A stretch of 64,000 nucleotides of DNA from Lithodes maja (Eukaryota > Arthropoda > Malacostraca > Decapoda > Lithodidae): NCBI GenBank assembly GCA_037953745.1, contig JBAKBP010003207.1, positions 62,001-126,000 on the forward strand, written 5' to 3'. Under the pieces are notes generated by a model. It made no database searches. It saw only the letters and a list, made by a program, of their open reading frames with translations, and was not told the origin of the DNA. This document shows, piece by piece, positions 54,460-63,260 of this stretch. Positions within the stretch are counted from its first letter, which is position 1; every line of letters begins with the position of its first letter. The position numbers were made by a program, and so were the translations under genes.

Positions 54460-55794
54460 CTAGATTCCATGATCAGTTAGGTCTCTCACCTTGACTATCT
54501 CACTCGAAAAGACCGGGCACCGGGTATCTGATGATGAATGATACACGTCTTGTTTCCCGTATCTCATACAATTTATGCACTTTCTCACAGTCACCTTACA
54601 ATCCTTCGACCTATGTGTTCCAGCACATTTAAAACAAACAGGCACATCACTGTTTAGTTTAGCAGCACACTTATTTTCTGCATGCCCAAATCTCTGGCAA
54701 TAGAAACAAGCCAATGCATGGTACCTGTCTCTTATATTATATATTCCCCATTGAAGTTTCACCTTGTCTTTATATTTGTAGAGAGCCGCACAGACTTCAG
54801 GCTCACATTTCAGGATATAATGGACTGTACCTCCAGCTGCTGGTTTATCAAAAATCATGGCAATCTTTCCCTTAATATCATCAATCGAATCAAGAAAATC
54901 ATTCCTTTCAATTAATGTATCAATTATCTCACTCTTGGACTCTTCAGGTTGAACATTGCAAATCATCACTTTTGGTTTTAATTTTTTCACACTCCTTGTA
55001 GTAACAGCCGGCACCTCTACCAACTTTTTAACTGCATCATTCAGCATATCCACAGTGCCAAAATTCATCACCATGTTCCCTTTAGGGGTAAACTTCGTAT
55101 CCTGAATTTGAATCCCCTCTAGCGCCTGAGAAATTTCTCCTCTCTTGTCAGTTGCCTTTTCATTCTCATCCTTCGCCTTCAGAACGAGTAGATTCTTCTT
55201 TTCTTTCTTCTTTCTTCTCCCCGCCACCACATCCGACCACCCAGGCGAGTCAGAAACCGCTGACGTTTGCGCGGGGTCAGCGCTTATAGCATCAACAACA
55301 TTTCCCATACCACTAGTGACTCCTTGCATCTCCATCTTCACTACTTTCAATTGAGTTGAAAGTTCTTGAGTTATACCGTCTAGTCCTTGGGTCATCTTAT
55401 CATTTAATTCACTCCTGATGTTTTTTAGTTTATCGCTCATTACATCAAAACCTTGGGTCATCGTTTCTTTGAATTCAATCAATTCTTTCATAATTTCTTT
55501 CTTTATGTTTTCCATTTCATTCTTAAATGAAGTTAACACTCCAAGCTTTGTCTTACATGGATCACAGATATAGTTTATGTGCGCTATGTTTTCAGTCTTT
55601 ATGCCAATCAAGTGTTCACATTTGATATGGGCCCAGTTTTTGCAAGTTGAGCATCCAATCCACTTTAACTTCTCTCTCTCCCCATCAGTTTTATCGCATT
55701 TATAACGCTTTACATCAGGAGCCATCCCAATAGCAATTAAAGGTTTCGATAGAACAGTCTTTGTAACATGGGAGGCAGAGCTCAGGCAGCACAC
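54460..55794 (-). CDS. L2/CR1-like LINE ORF1: PHD-like finger, coiled coil, zinc knuckles
   Basis: The 444-residue frame is intact. The N-terminal Cys/His cluster WIGCSTCKNWAHIKCEHL...YICDPCK (about 45-85) is PHD-like. A predicted coiled coil rich in Met/Lys/Glu spans about 95-170. Then come a basic linker with AGRRKKKEKKNLL and an esterase-free central fold. Three zinc knuckles lie near the C-terminus: CFYCQRFGHAENKC, CFKCAGTHRSKDC, and a third starting CINC. It would chaperone LINE RNA in the ribonucleoprotein. It is unlesioned, unlike ORF2. Confidence 0.8.
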   Translation of the reverse strand: MCCLSSASHVTKTVLSKPLIAIGMAPDVKRYKCDKTDGEREKLKWIGCSTCKNWAHIKCEHLIGIKTENIAHINYICDPCKTKLGVLTSFKNEMENIKKEIMKELIEFKETMTQGFDVMSDKLKNIRSELNDKMTQGLDGITQELSTQLKVVKMEMQGVTSGMGNVVDAISADPAQTSAVSDSPGWSDVVAGRRKKKEKKNLLVLKAKDENEKATDKRGEISQALEGIQIQDTKFTPKGNMVMNFGTVDMLNDAVKKLVEVPAVTTRSVKKLKPKVMICNVQPEESKSEIIDTLIERNDFLDSIDDIKGKIAMIFDKPAAGGTVHYILKCEPEVCAALYKYKDKVKLQWGIYNIRDRYHALACFYCQRFGHAENKCAAKLNSDVPVCFKCAGTHRSKDCKVTVRKCINCMRYGKQDVYHSSSDTRCPVFSSEIVKVRDLTDHGI

Positions 55795-55819
55795 GTCTAC
55801 TCTGCTCCGCGCTACTACG

Positions 55820-55960
55820 ATACTCTGCGCGGTAGATTCAAAACTACGGCGGATGAGTGTTTGAAGAGGGTGCCTTATGTAATAGGCATATCGTCAATGA
55901 TTACGGGGCCACTACTAAATATTAGGTTTTCTTTATCTCCTTGCAGGAGTCAAACCTATA
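55820..55960 (-). repeat. DIRS right inverted terminal repeat, distal half and right tip
   Basis: It matches the reverse complement of the left repeat (ACTCTGCGCGGTAGATTC, GAGGGTGCCTTATGTAATAG) up to GGGGCCACTACTAAATATTA. It then adds GGTTTTCTTTATCTCCTTGC to about 55960, which is present only in the internal complementary region. Confidence 0.88.
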
Positions 55961-56183
55961 ATATTTTCTCCTTTTTTTTTTTTTTGTCACATAATATGAC
56001 CCACCAGACCAAGAATTCTGAACAACACTCTTGAATGCAAATGTATGTAGCACTACCTGCAGTTACTAATTCTTTGTTAGTTTGTGATTACAGTAATGTT
56101 TGTTGCAATATGTAGATGCATTACAGTATAATGTATGGATGTGTTGGACTGTTGGTGTGTTACAAATGTGATATGTTTCTCAG

Positions 56184-56364
56184 ACGTTTGCCCGTCCTTA
56201 AGGGAACGGCAGGAGAGATCTCCCGTGAGACTGGCAATGATGTCCTGGCTGTTCAGATGGATATTCGGGATCCCACTAATGTTTCTGCAGCTTTGGATGC
56301 CTGTGCAGCAAAATTTGGTCTACCCAATATAATTATTAATAATGCTGCCGGTAATTTCATATCG
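56184..56364 (+). CDS. DECR1: DECR1-like exon 2
   Basis: The acceptor TTTCTCAG ends at 56183; the donor is GTAAGT. It encodes RLPVLKGTAGEISRETGN, DVLAVQMDIRDPTNVS and NIIINNAAGNFIS. The frame is intact and joins exon 1 in phase 2. Confidence 0.9.
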
Positions 56365-56945
56365 GTAAGTAATAATTGTGCTCTGTACCGGTACCGGGTA
56401 CTTGATAGTTTTTAGTTTTTCATTGATAATAATGAGAATCATACTAATAATAATGTGTGATCTTCTAGGCTACTGTTTATATTCTTTACCTGTAAAAAAA
56501 CTTTGTGTTGTGCAGTCGAGGACAGGAATTTCTGGCCTATTTTAGGAGGTGCAATTAGGATACACTTGCAAAATACAGTATTATGATAAACTTTGTGAGG
56601 CACAACTTGATAACATTGCCATACTGTAATTGGATTTGCTAGTTAATATTCATTGTCTTGTCATTTAACGTTAGAGGATGCTTAACCCCTTCTGTACCGG
56701 GTACGTCCTTTCATTATATTCTGGCTTCTACTAATCTATTTTATTCAGCTTAAGAAGGATCTCTAGCAATTATAAGCCTTCGAACTATCTCAATCAACCC
56801 TTTTAACCACCAAAGATCCTTCCTAAGCTGCATATAACCATCTTAATATAGCTAGAATATAGTACAACAGACTTCGCCGGTACAGAAGGGGTTAAGTAAT
56901 CATGACCATGACCAATGCCTTATACTTTATTATTAACTATTTTAG
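56365..56945 (+). other. DECR intron 2
   Basis: No element was identified. An imperfect inverted pair CCCCTTCTGTACCGG (56690) / CCGGTACAGAAGGGG (56880) bounds a hairpin-like segment of about 205 bp. Confidence 0.5.
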
Positions 56946-57056
56946 CCATCGAGAGACTGAGTGCCAATGCTTGGAAGACGATCACAGACATTGTGTTGAA
57001 CGGAACAGCCTAAGTGACCTTGGAAGCTGGGAAACGGCTCATCAAGGCTGAACAAG
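56946..57056 (+). CDS. DECR1: DECR1-like exon 3, with lesions
   Basis: The acceptor TTTTAG and the GTTGGT donor are present. It reads IERLSANAWKTITDIVLNG, then TA, a stop codon (TAA, 57011-57013), and VTLEAGKRLIKAEQ. Its length of 111 nt is 1 nt short of what the flanking phases require; the missing base is in the CC at the exon start. Confidence 0.85.
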
Positions 57057-57297
57057 GTTGGTGGTTCACTTTCTGCTCTCTACACTCCTTTTTGCTCACT
57101 GAATATACAGTAGTGTACTGTATATACCAGTAGTCAAATTGTCACTTCCTAATTTTGTTTAAAAAATTTACCAAGTTATTTAGTTTCTTGTTTTTTATAC
57201 GCATTTCTGGCGTATGAGCTGTTAGCCCCCTTCAAGGTTTTTACATAAGTTTTCAGCGTTTATGATTTTTTTTGTAGAATCTTATGCAGATGTAGTT

Positions 57298-57833
57298 GTT
57301 GTTGTTCCCTAAGCTGCCTGGCCGAACAGCCCCGAGTCCCTGAGGAAGGCCATGGCCACGATCGGGCTTTCCCACAGAGCTCTCATTGAGTGTAGATTGT
57401 GTTGTTGGTGTAAGTGGTTGTGTGAAATGCAGTCTTCTATGATGTGTTTAATGGTATGGGGTGCTGTGTTACATCCCGGGCAGGCGTCGACAACGGAGTC
57501 ATCCAGTCTCTTCTGATAACTCAGGAGAGCTGGATGGTGTCCACATCTCAGCCTGGCCAGGTGGACTCTGTCCTCGCGAGGAAGGGAGGATTCGGAAGGA
57601 TGGATTTCGGGAGGTCGTGCATGCAGCTGCGTGTTGTCTGTGAGTGAGTGGATGGATCGGTGAGAGATATGAGTATGGATGTGCTTCTGGAAGTTGGTTC
57701 GGGGTGGGCAGGGAGGGAGAGAGGACAATAATTGTGTATGATACCGTGTGCTGGGTGTTGTTTTGATATTTCTTGGTGTCTGTGGGTGTGTTGCCATGTA
57801 GTTTAGTGGGTGGTCTTGGTTCGTGGAGGCTGC
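57298..57833 (-). mobile_element. 5'-truncated (AAC)n LINE, copy 3, in the DECR intron
   Basis: The target duplication TGCAGATGTAGTT is at 57285-57297 and 57834-57846. Its ORF fragment (57797-57309) matches the last 160 residues of the LINE at 17630-20306 (RVHLARLRCGHHPALLSYQ, CPGCNTAPHTIKHIIEDC) with few changes. Confidence 0.92.
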
Positions 57834-58049
57834 TGCAGATGTAGTTATGTTTGATTGCTGTTTATAAGTTGTGTCTTATACTTTTGCCTGTGAAATACAG
57901 TAAGGGCAACATGGTTGAAGTTTTGAATAAAATGTTTAACTTTTTGAAGATTTCATATTATGAGACCGGACCGTTAGGGATATGTCTGACAGTCTGAGGT
58001 CTGACACTCGTGGCTTTAGTTAGAAATGTTAATCCTTCTTTGTCTGCAG

Positions 58050-58149
58050 GTGGTGTGTTCCTGTCCATCACCACACCATACACCCGCAGTGGCACCGGGT
58101 TCGTGTCTCCCAGTGCTTCAGCCAAGTCGGGTGTCGAGACTCTTACTAG
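58050..58149 (+). CDS. DECR1: DECR1-like exon 4 (active site)
   Basis: Acceptor TCTGCAG, donor GTACGC. It encodes GVFLSITTPYTRSGTGFV and SPSASAKSGVETLTR, containing the Tyr and Lys expected of the DECR active site. The frame is intact. The downstream intron (58150-58587) holds CACTCTC/CACACA low-complexity runs and nothing else I recognise. Confidence 0.9.
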
Positions 58150-58587
58150 GTACGCTAACACATACACCCTCACACTCTCTTTTACTTAAACTCACTCTCT
58201 TACTTAACTCACTCTCTCTCTCACTCATCTCACTCTCACACACACACACACATTTTCTCTCTCAGCCACTGCCAACATCATTACATGGTTTAGGAAGTAC
58301 CCATCTGATTTTGCAAGGGCAAAACACAAGAAGTCCAATAATATGTTATTTAGTTCCTTAACCTATTTCATCTGTATATAGGAAAGGAGTATGGAAAAGT
58401 TGAAGTAGTTTATGATGAAGCATGATATGATGATGCAGTTTTTGTTTTGTTTTTAGAGAAAATGTGGGTTAAATATGACACACAACTTTATAATACCCGT
58501 ACAGTAGGTTAGAGTTTAATGCTAGTGTTTAGTACTTTGCGATAGATCCCAATACTCGCCTGATTCTATAATTATAAACTGGTCCAG

Positions 58588-58779
58588 GTCCTTAGCTGCG
58601 GAGTGGGGAAGGTACGGGATGCGCTTCAACTGTATCGTTCCCGGACCCGTGGAGACCGAGGGAGCTTCAAGAAGAGCGTCTACAAGCGCATTCCAGCGGG
58701 CCGCCTGAGAGAGATCGAGGAGGTCGCAAACTTGGCTACCTACTTGGTGTCTGATTATTCTTCTTGGGTTTCTGGTGAG
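58588..58779 (+). CDS. DECR1: DECR1-like exon 5, with a deletion
   Basis: The acceptor TGGTCCAG and donor GTGAGT are intact. It reads SLAAEWGRYGMRFNCIVPGP, then VETEG, then, in a different frame, FKKSVYKRIPAGRLREIEEV and ANLATYLVSDYSSWVSGE. About ten residues usual in the family are missing at the switch, within GGAGCTTCAAG, consistent with a deletion between short matching GGA-GC sequences. Confidence 0.85.
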
Positions 58780-58944
58780 GTGAGTTTGTACCTTTATACC
58801 GGTCTTACATGAGCCTAATAGTGGCTGATTGTATCGGACTAGTCATTATATTTTTTGAGGGATTCGTTTAATAGGTGGGGTTGCTAACCATCCACTCGAT
58901 TCTACTTTACATAGTGATGCCCTGTAAATCAGTGTGTGTATGTA

Positions 58945-59290
58945 TATACTCAGGCACATACCCCATAGCTGGGGGTGGCCGACTCGAGACAGAGCCCGAA
59001 CAGGGACAACACAACACAATATCAAAAACAAAATTAAAAATTCACACACATCTAAGTCGCCCAAGAGACCAAGGATCACTAAGTTCCTCCAGCACTCCCC
59101 CAGTCCCAGACCTCCAGGAGAGGTTCAGGTCTCAGCAGGCAGACACGCAGCTAAACCATACCACAATGCCCGCCCACCTCACATCCAGGGGCATGGCCCT
59201 CCATATACACCGGCTCCCTGGGCCAGGCGCCTGACGGACTATTACCTTGTCCAACTGGTGCACGACCCCCTCTACCAACGACCGTGTTAC
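58945..59290 (+). repeat. Dispersed repeat, longest copy
   Basis: It starts CAGGCACATACCCCATAGCT and continues past CATCTAAGTCGCCCAAGAGA and CACCGGCTCCCTGGGCCAGG. It is shared with 33990-34290 (inverted) and 23155-23235. Function is unknown; a SINE or MITE is possible. Confidence 0.75.
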
Positions 59291-59400
59291 CACTCATCTA
59301 TTCACAACATTCTCCATTAATTAATATTCATTACCACCTTTCTTGCCTGTTCTACAGTCATCTCTATCTTCCAACGCTTAAACTACACAATCTCTCCATC

Positions 59401-59733
59401 TCAATCGATGTCTTTGTATCCCTCTACCTCCCCTTGTATCTGACTCATATACTCTCTTTGTAAGCCTTTCATCTCCCATTTGTTCAAAATGCCATACCAG
59501 CACAGCACTCTTCTGTCCACTCTGGCCGACAAGGTTTCCTGCTGCCCCACTCTCCTACGTATCTCTTCATTCCTCAATCTGTCTCTATGCGTCACTCTAC
59601 ACATACTCCTCAAGCAGTTCATCTCCATCACTTCCATCTTTCTTCTCTCTTCAGCCTTCAGAGCCCGTGTCTCAGCCTTATACATCACTGTTGGTACAAC
59701 TATCCCTTGATACATTGCACTCTTAGCTTTCAT
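59401..59733 (-). pseudogene. RTE-type RT C-terminal remnant
   Basis: The minus-strand frame reads SAMYQGIVVPTVMYKAETRA, MEVMEMNCLRSMCRVTHRDR and RNEEIRRRVGQQETLSARVD. This corresponds to the post-RT domain of the RTE-like LINEs, with the His-Val of the usual R-W-Y-G-H motif lost. The 59734-60310 stretch that follows has no gene I can support. Confidence 0.75.
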
Positions 59734-60339
59734 TCAGAGATTTCTCACCTTCCACATACAGTACTTCCCATTGCTCCAAAAACTTTTCTTCCTTCACATG
59801 CTTTAAACTACCTAGAAGTGTCAGTGTAGTGTTGGAGTATGGGGCTCCCATATCTTAATAAATAAAGGTCAATGTTTGTCTGTTTGTCAGTTACCCGACC
59901 TTTGTTACTAAACTCCTCCCACAGTTTTGGTGCCAGGTGGGAGTGTGGGGCACCGTTGGAAAGCCCAAGCTTTGGAGATGGTTTTAGGCGAGTTTAGTGG
60001 AATTTTACCTCAGTGGGGCCCTGGCTGGAAGGATACCAAGCACAGGAATTTTCTGAAGATAGGAACCAGTGGTCCACTGCTCCATAACCTGATTGCACCA
60101 CCAAAGTGGCGGGCGGTGGGGTCGCCGCATCCCTATGCCAGAGAGAGAAAAGCCAACTTGTGCTGATAGAATAAGACACTAGGGAACCATAGGGCACACC
60201 ATTATGGCCCAATTGCCTTCACCACTCTCAGGAAAAAATTTAAAAATAAAAATGATGAAAAAAGTAATGTCAGAACTGGCTGTGGGAAGTAGAGGACACC
60301 AACCCTCGCTCTGACAGATCCAGTCCAGCGTGCAAGTTC

Positions 60340-60440
60340 TGTATGAGGAATGAGGTATCCTGGGTTTGAATCCTGGGAGGATCACATGCTTTCGTTAATT
60401 TCATTTGGTGGGTTATTGGTGTTATAAATGATGTTTAAAA
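60340..60440 (+). mobile_element. SINE fragment, third copy of the ATGCTTTCATTAATTTC family
   Basis: It contains a box B-like GGTTTGAATCC, GGAGGATCACATGCTTTCG, TTAATTTCATTTGGTGG and a short A-rich tail. It is more diverged than the copies at 33405 and 34365. Confidence 0.65.
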
Positions 60441-62155
60441 ATAATGTCATACATAACCCTGTTTTATATTTTGGTGTATTTTGGTGTCACAAAGCCTTAT
60501 ATAATTACGCTATTTATTAGTGGCCCCTCCATCATTGACGATTATGCCTATTACATAAGGCTACCTCTTCAAACGCCCATAAGCGCAGTTTGAAACTACC
60601 GCCGCAGAGCTCAGAGGAACCTTCATCATAAGCACACGCTAAATCACTCATGGTTCGTCTTTATGATTGGGTTCTCACTACAAAAAAACTTCGTAACAAA
60701 TAAAAAATAAAAATAAAATAAGAATAACTATTCATAAGCTTTCCATATTCCGTGGATGTACTTTTGTGGATTCTTGGACCAGACGCTGGCTAGCGCATCA
60801 ATCCACCTTCCTTGCTCTGCGCTCAACCCACCCGGACGTGTCCACTCCCCCACAGTGCTCCGCTTTGATTCCGCATTCTTGCATCCCTAGTGAGTTTTTT
60901 CTCATTTGTTTACTCTGGGATGTCTTGAGTAAGGTTAGGATTAGCTAGCAGGGGTGTCATGGGTGGTTTTCTCGCAGAACAAGTGTATTTTGGGTCGTTT
61001 TGTTGGGGCGTCTATTTCGGACGGACCCTCGTGGCCGAGTTGAGGACGCTCTGAAAATTTTTTTGTGTTTAGCCATCTTTAGGCCTAGCTGGTTAGGAGG
61101 CTGTAATTACGCGATGTCGGGCTTCTTGCTATCTTTCTGATGGAGTCGCCTATGTTATTTGTACTGACGTTCCTGGTGTATTTTTCTTCACTTAGTGAAG
61201 TTCTTTCTGGGTCCCGAGTCAGTGTTTTTCCCTTACCCGGGTGTTTTCTACGATTTTGATGTGGCGGCTGTTCCAGTTTTGGTGGGATGGAGTGCTTTTC
61301 GATGGTGTTTCGACGTTATTAAGTGTTTTTTCCGTTTTCACCAGGCCTAGCCAGCCACTCGTAGTTTTTTCATTATATGCAAGTGTTTTCATTGTTTATT
61401 ATAATAAAAATGTATTCATGTGCCATGTGTGTCCTGGTTTAGTTGTGATTGGCTAATCCAAGAGCTTCGGACTGGGGGTCTGATTATGTTTATCAGACTG
61501 CGTTCTGTTTGGTGTGGGTTGCCTTTCCGGCGGTTTTTCTCGATTGCTCCGAGAAAGCCGTTTTGTTTACCGAGTTTTAATCTGGATGGTTAAAATAGGT
61601 TAGTTACCCCGGCGAGTTTTTACCAAGTTTTAATCAGGTTGATTAAAATAGGTTAGTTACCCCGGCGAGTTGGGTAGCTTGAGGGCTCATCAGAAACTGC
61701 GTTTTCTGTGGTCGAGCCTGTTATCAGGCTTCCTGTTTTATTCACGGCGAGGTCACATTTATCTAGGTGATCATGCTGACACCTGTTGGATTGGTTTTCT
61801 CGGCTTTTCAAAGTCATTGAAACAATGCTGTTGGTTTTGTTTGGTCTTTTCCTCCCGGCGACCTTTTTACAAAGAGGTCTAGGGCAGGTACAATTGGTTT
61901 GTCACTACATATAAAACCCGGCGGTTGTACCTTCGGGTGGTTATATTACCGGATTTGCAATTTGTGATAAATTGTCAAACAATTGATTGATACAATAGGG
62001 TATCACGGCCTTCATTACGGCGATCTATGAGGGCTTCTGGGAGAAGCCGGATTATAGATTAAGATAGGCTTAGACTTTTTATGGGATAAAAAGTTGCCTG
62101 AATCTTACTAGTGTTTCAAGTGTAAAAGGATACTTGAAAGCCTTCCTCTTTAGTA

Positions 62156-62310
62156 AAGATATGCTTCATCTTCAGGAAGATTCAGAAGATATGCTTAAAT
62201 CTTTTGGACAGGTAAAGATATGCTGAAATCTTTATACAGATATGCTTCATCTTTATGTGGATTCAGAAGATATGCTTAAATCTTTTGGACATGTAAAGAT
62301 ATGCTGAAAT
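62156..62310 (+). repeat. Tandem duplication in the second DIRS leader
   Basis: Two units of about 85 bp each contain GATTCAGAAGATATGCTTAA, ATCTTTTGGACA and AAAGATATGCTGAAATCTTT. A single AAATCTTTTGGACAAGTTAA copy is at 36413 in the first element. A shorter duplication of AAAATAGGTTAGTTACCCCG lies at 61590-61670. Confidence 0.75.
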
Positions 62311-62520
62311 CTTTAATATGAAACTAAAGGAAAACGAACAGTAGTGGTGGAGTGCTACGGTTCGTTGACCGGCGGTTTTAAGGCACATGTTTTGTACCAT
62401 TTTGGGGTAACCTTATGAGCATTAATTCCTGGAAATTTCTCTTTCCAGGGCGGAGTACCGGCGTGCACCAGGTGACCAGGTAGTTCCCGGGGGCGGGGTA
62501 GATTTCCCCCAGTCTCTATC

Positions 62521-62784
62521 ATGGCGGTACTTGAACCTCTTATTGCTTTATGTTCAACACTGTTATGCTCAGGTATCCCTATTTTTGCTCACAAGCTCTG
62601 TATTAAATGTGTTAAATGCCTAGATCGGTCACGGGGGATATGGGTGACAAAGAATTGCACTATTTGTCACCTCTTAAGTGTTAAAGTTCTAATTCAGAAA
62701 GATAATACTGCGGCGGTGGCTTTACAAGAAGTGAAACAACTTCTCGCTACTTACTCAACGAATGTAGCACATTGGGAGGTTTGA
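62521..62784 (+). pseudogene. DIRS ORF1 N-terminus, truncated by an insertion
   Basis: It begins MAVLEPLIALCSTLLCSGIP and keeps every Cys/His of the zinc module in the other copy (C11, C16, H24, C27, C30, C33, C46, C49). It lacks the TAG found in the 36665 copy and runs on through NVAHW before the inverted-repeat element at 62772 supplies a stop. The RS-rich and later parts are absent from the window. Confidence 0.75.
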
Positions 62785-63260
62785 CGTACCTCCCAACCTA
62801 CCAAATAGGAAAACCTACTATTTGGTAGTAGTCTTGGAAAATCCAACGTCAAGGCTATTAACCTAATTGCAATGACGACTTGTCTATTTTGACTGCTATG
62901 TCGTCATTCCAACCGCGGTTAAAAAGAAAACGTCTAGAGTCTACTCCTTATCTTGCTCTAGGAGACGTTGTACATTAACCAAAACTACCACCGAAGGTGA
63001 AAAATGCATAGAAGAGAAGAAAAAGGGGTTTACCTTAGTTACCGCTTAAGGCCCATCCCGTGTTCCGTCATGTGCAGATCCCTGTCGAACATGCGCATGA
63101 GCGACCCTCTCTTGTCATCACATCTCACGTCAGCAGAAGAACGCGGATGGGCAGGGGTCCGGCGTGAGGGAGGGTATTATGTACGTTGGATTTTCCAAGA
63201 CTACTACCAAATAGTAGGTTTTCCTATTTGGTAGGTTGGGAGGTACGTCAAACCTCCCAA
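62772..63260. mobile_element. Inverted-repeat element with self-complementary tips
   Basis: The left end TTGGGAGGTTTGACGTACC, followed by TCCCAACCTACCAAATAGG and about 50 more bases, is the exact inverse of the end of the element at 63260. Each tip is also a small hairpin, since GGGAGGT faces ACCTCCC. It interrupts DIRS ORF1. No gene is inside. A partial direct copy of the subterminal block (GTAGTCTTGGCAAATCCAAC) follows at 63265-63300. Confidence 0.75.

Larger units (their letters stand above)
50470..55819 (-). mobile_element. L2/CR1-like LINE inserted in the DIRS right repeat
   Basis: The flanks ATGCTCT (50463-50469) and ATACTCT (55820-55826) look like a 7-bp target duplication with one mismatch; the left terminal repeat shows the uninterrupted site. 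It is near full length: ORF1 54460-55794, ORF2 about 50553-54450. It is split by a MITE at 52568-53565. Confidence 0.9.
34709..55960 (+). mobile_element. DIRS-type (tyrosine recombinase) retrotransposon with three LINE insertions
   Basis: The order is: left inverted repeat, leader, ORF1 (zinc finger/RS), gag-like ORF, RT-RNase H, tyrosine recombinase, internal complementary region (50075-50181), and a split right inverted repeat. After removing LINEs at 39884-44076, 46811-49950 and 50470-55819 (each with duplicated DIRS target), about 8.5 kb remains. The inverted termini, the internal complementary region copying both ends, and the RT-RNase H plus recombinase pairing are diagnostic of the DIRS class. 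Stop codons in ORF1 and in the recombinase make this copy inactive. Confidence 0.92.
33686..58779 (+). pseudogene. DECR1: DECR1-like 2,4-dienoyl-CoA reductase, five exons, damaged
   Basis: This is an NADPH-dependent short-chain dehydrogenase/reductase of mitochondrial beta-oxidation that reduces 2,4-dienoyl-CoA esters. Exons are 33686-33897, 56184-56364, 56946-57056, 58050-58149 and 58588-58779, and all internal splice sites are GT/AG with matching phases (2, 0, 1, 2). Key features are the Rossmann motif ITGGGTGLGKG, NNAAGNF, and an active-site region with Tyr in TTPYTRSG and Lys in SASAKSGVE. Lesions: exon 3 is 1 nt short at its start and has a TAA in NGTA-stop-VTLE, and exon 5 lost roughly ten codons' worth and its frame after VETEG. 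The first exon(s) and the C-terminal exon were not found in the window. The exon 1-2 intron (22.3 kb) hosts the DIRS element. It may be a pseudogene or a real gene with assembly errors. Confidence 0.85.

Noticed and set aside
58588..58779. Alternative splicing rescuing DECR exon 5
   Set aside because: Both halves of the exon are recognisable and contiguous in DNA with no GT/AG pair at the frame switch, so an indel is the simpler reading.
62156..62310. CRISPR-like array
   Set aside because: Only two long tandem units without unique spacers, in a eukaryotic retroelement leader.
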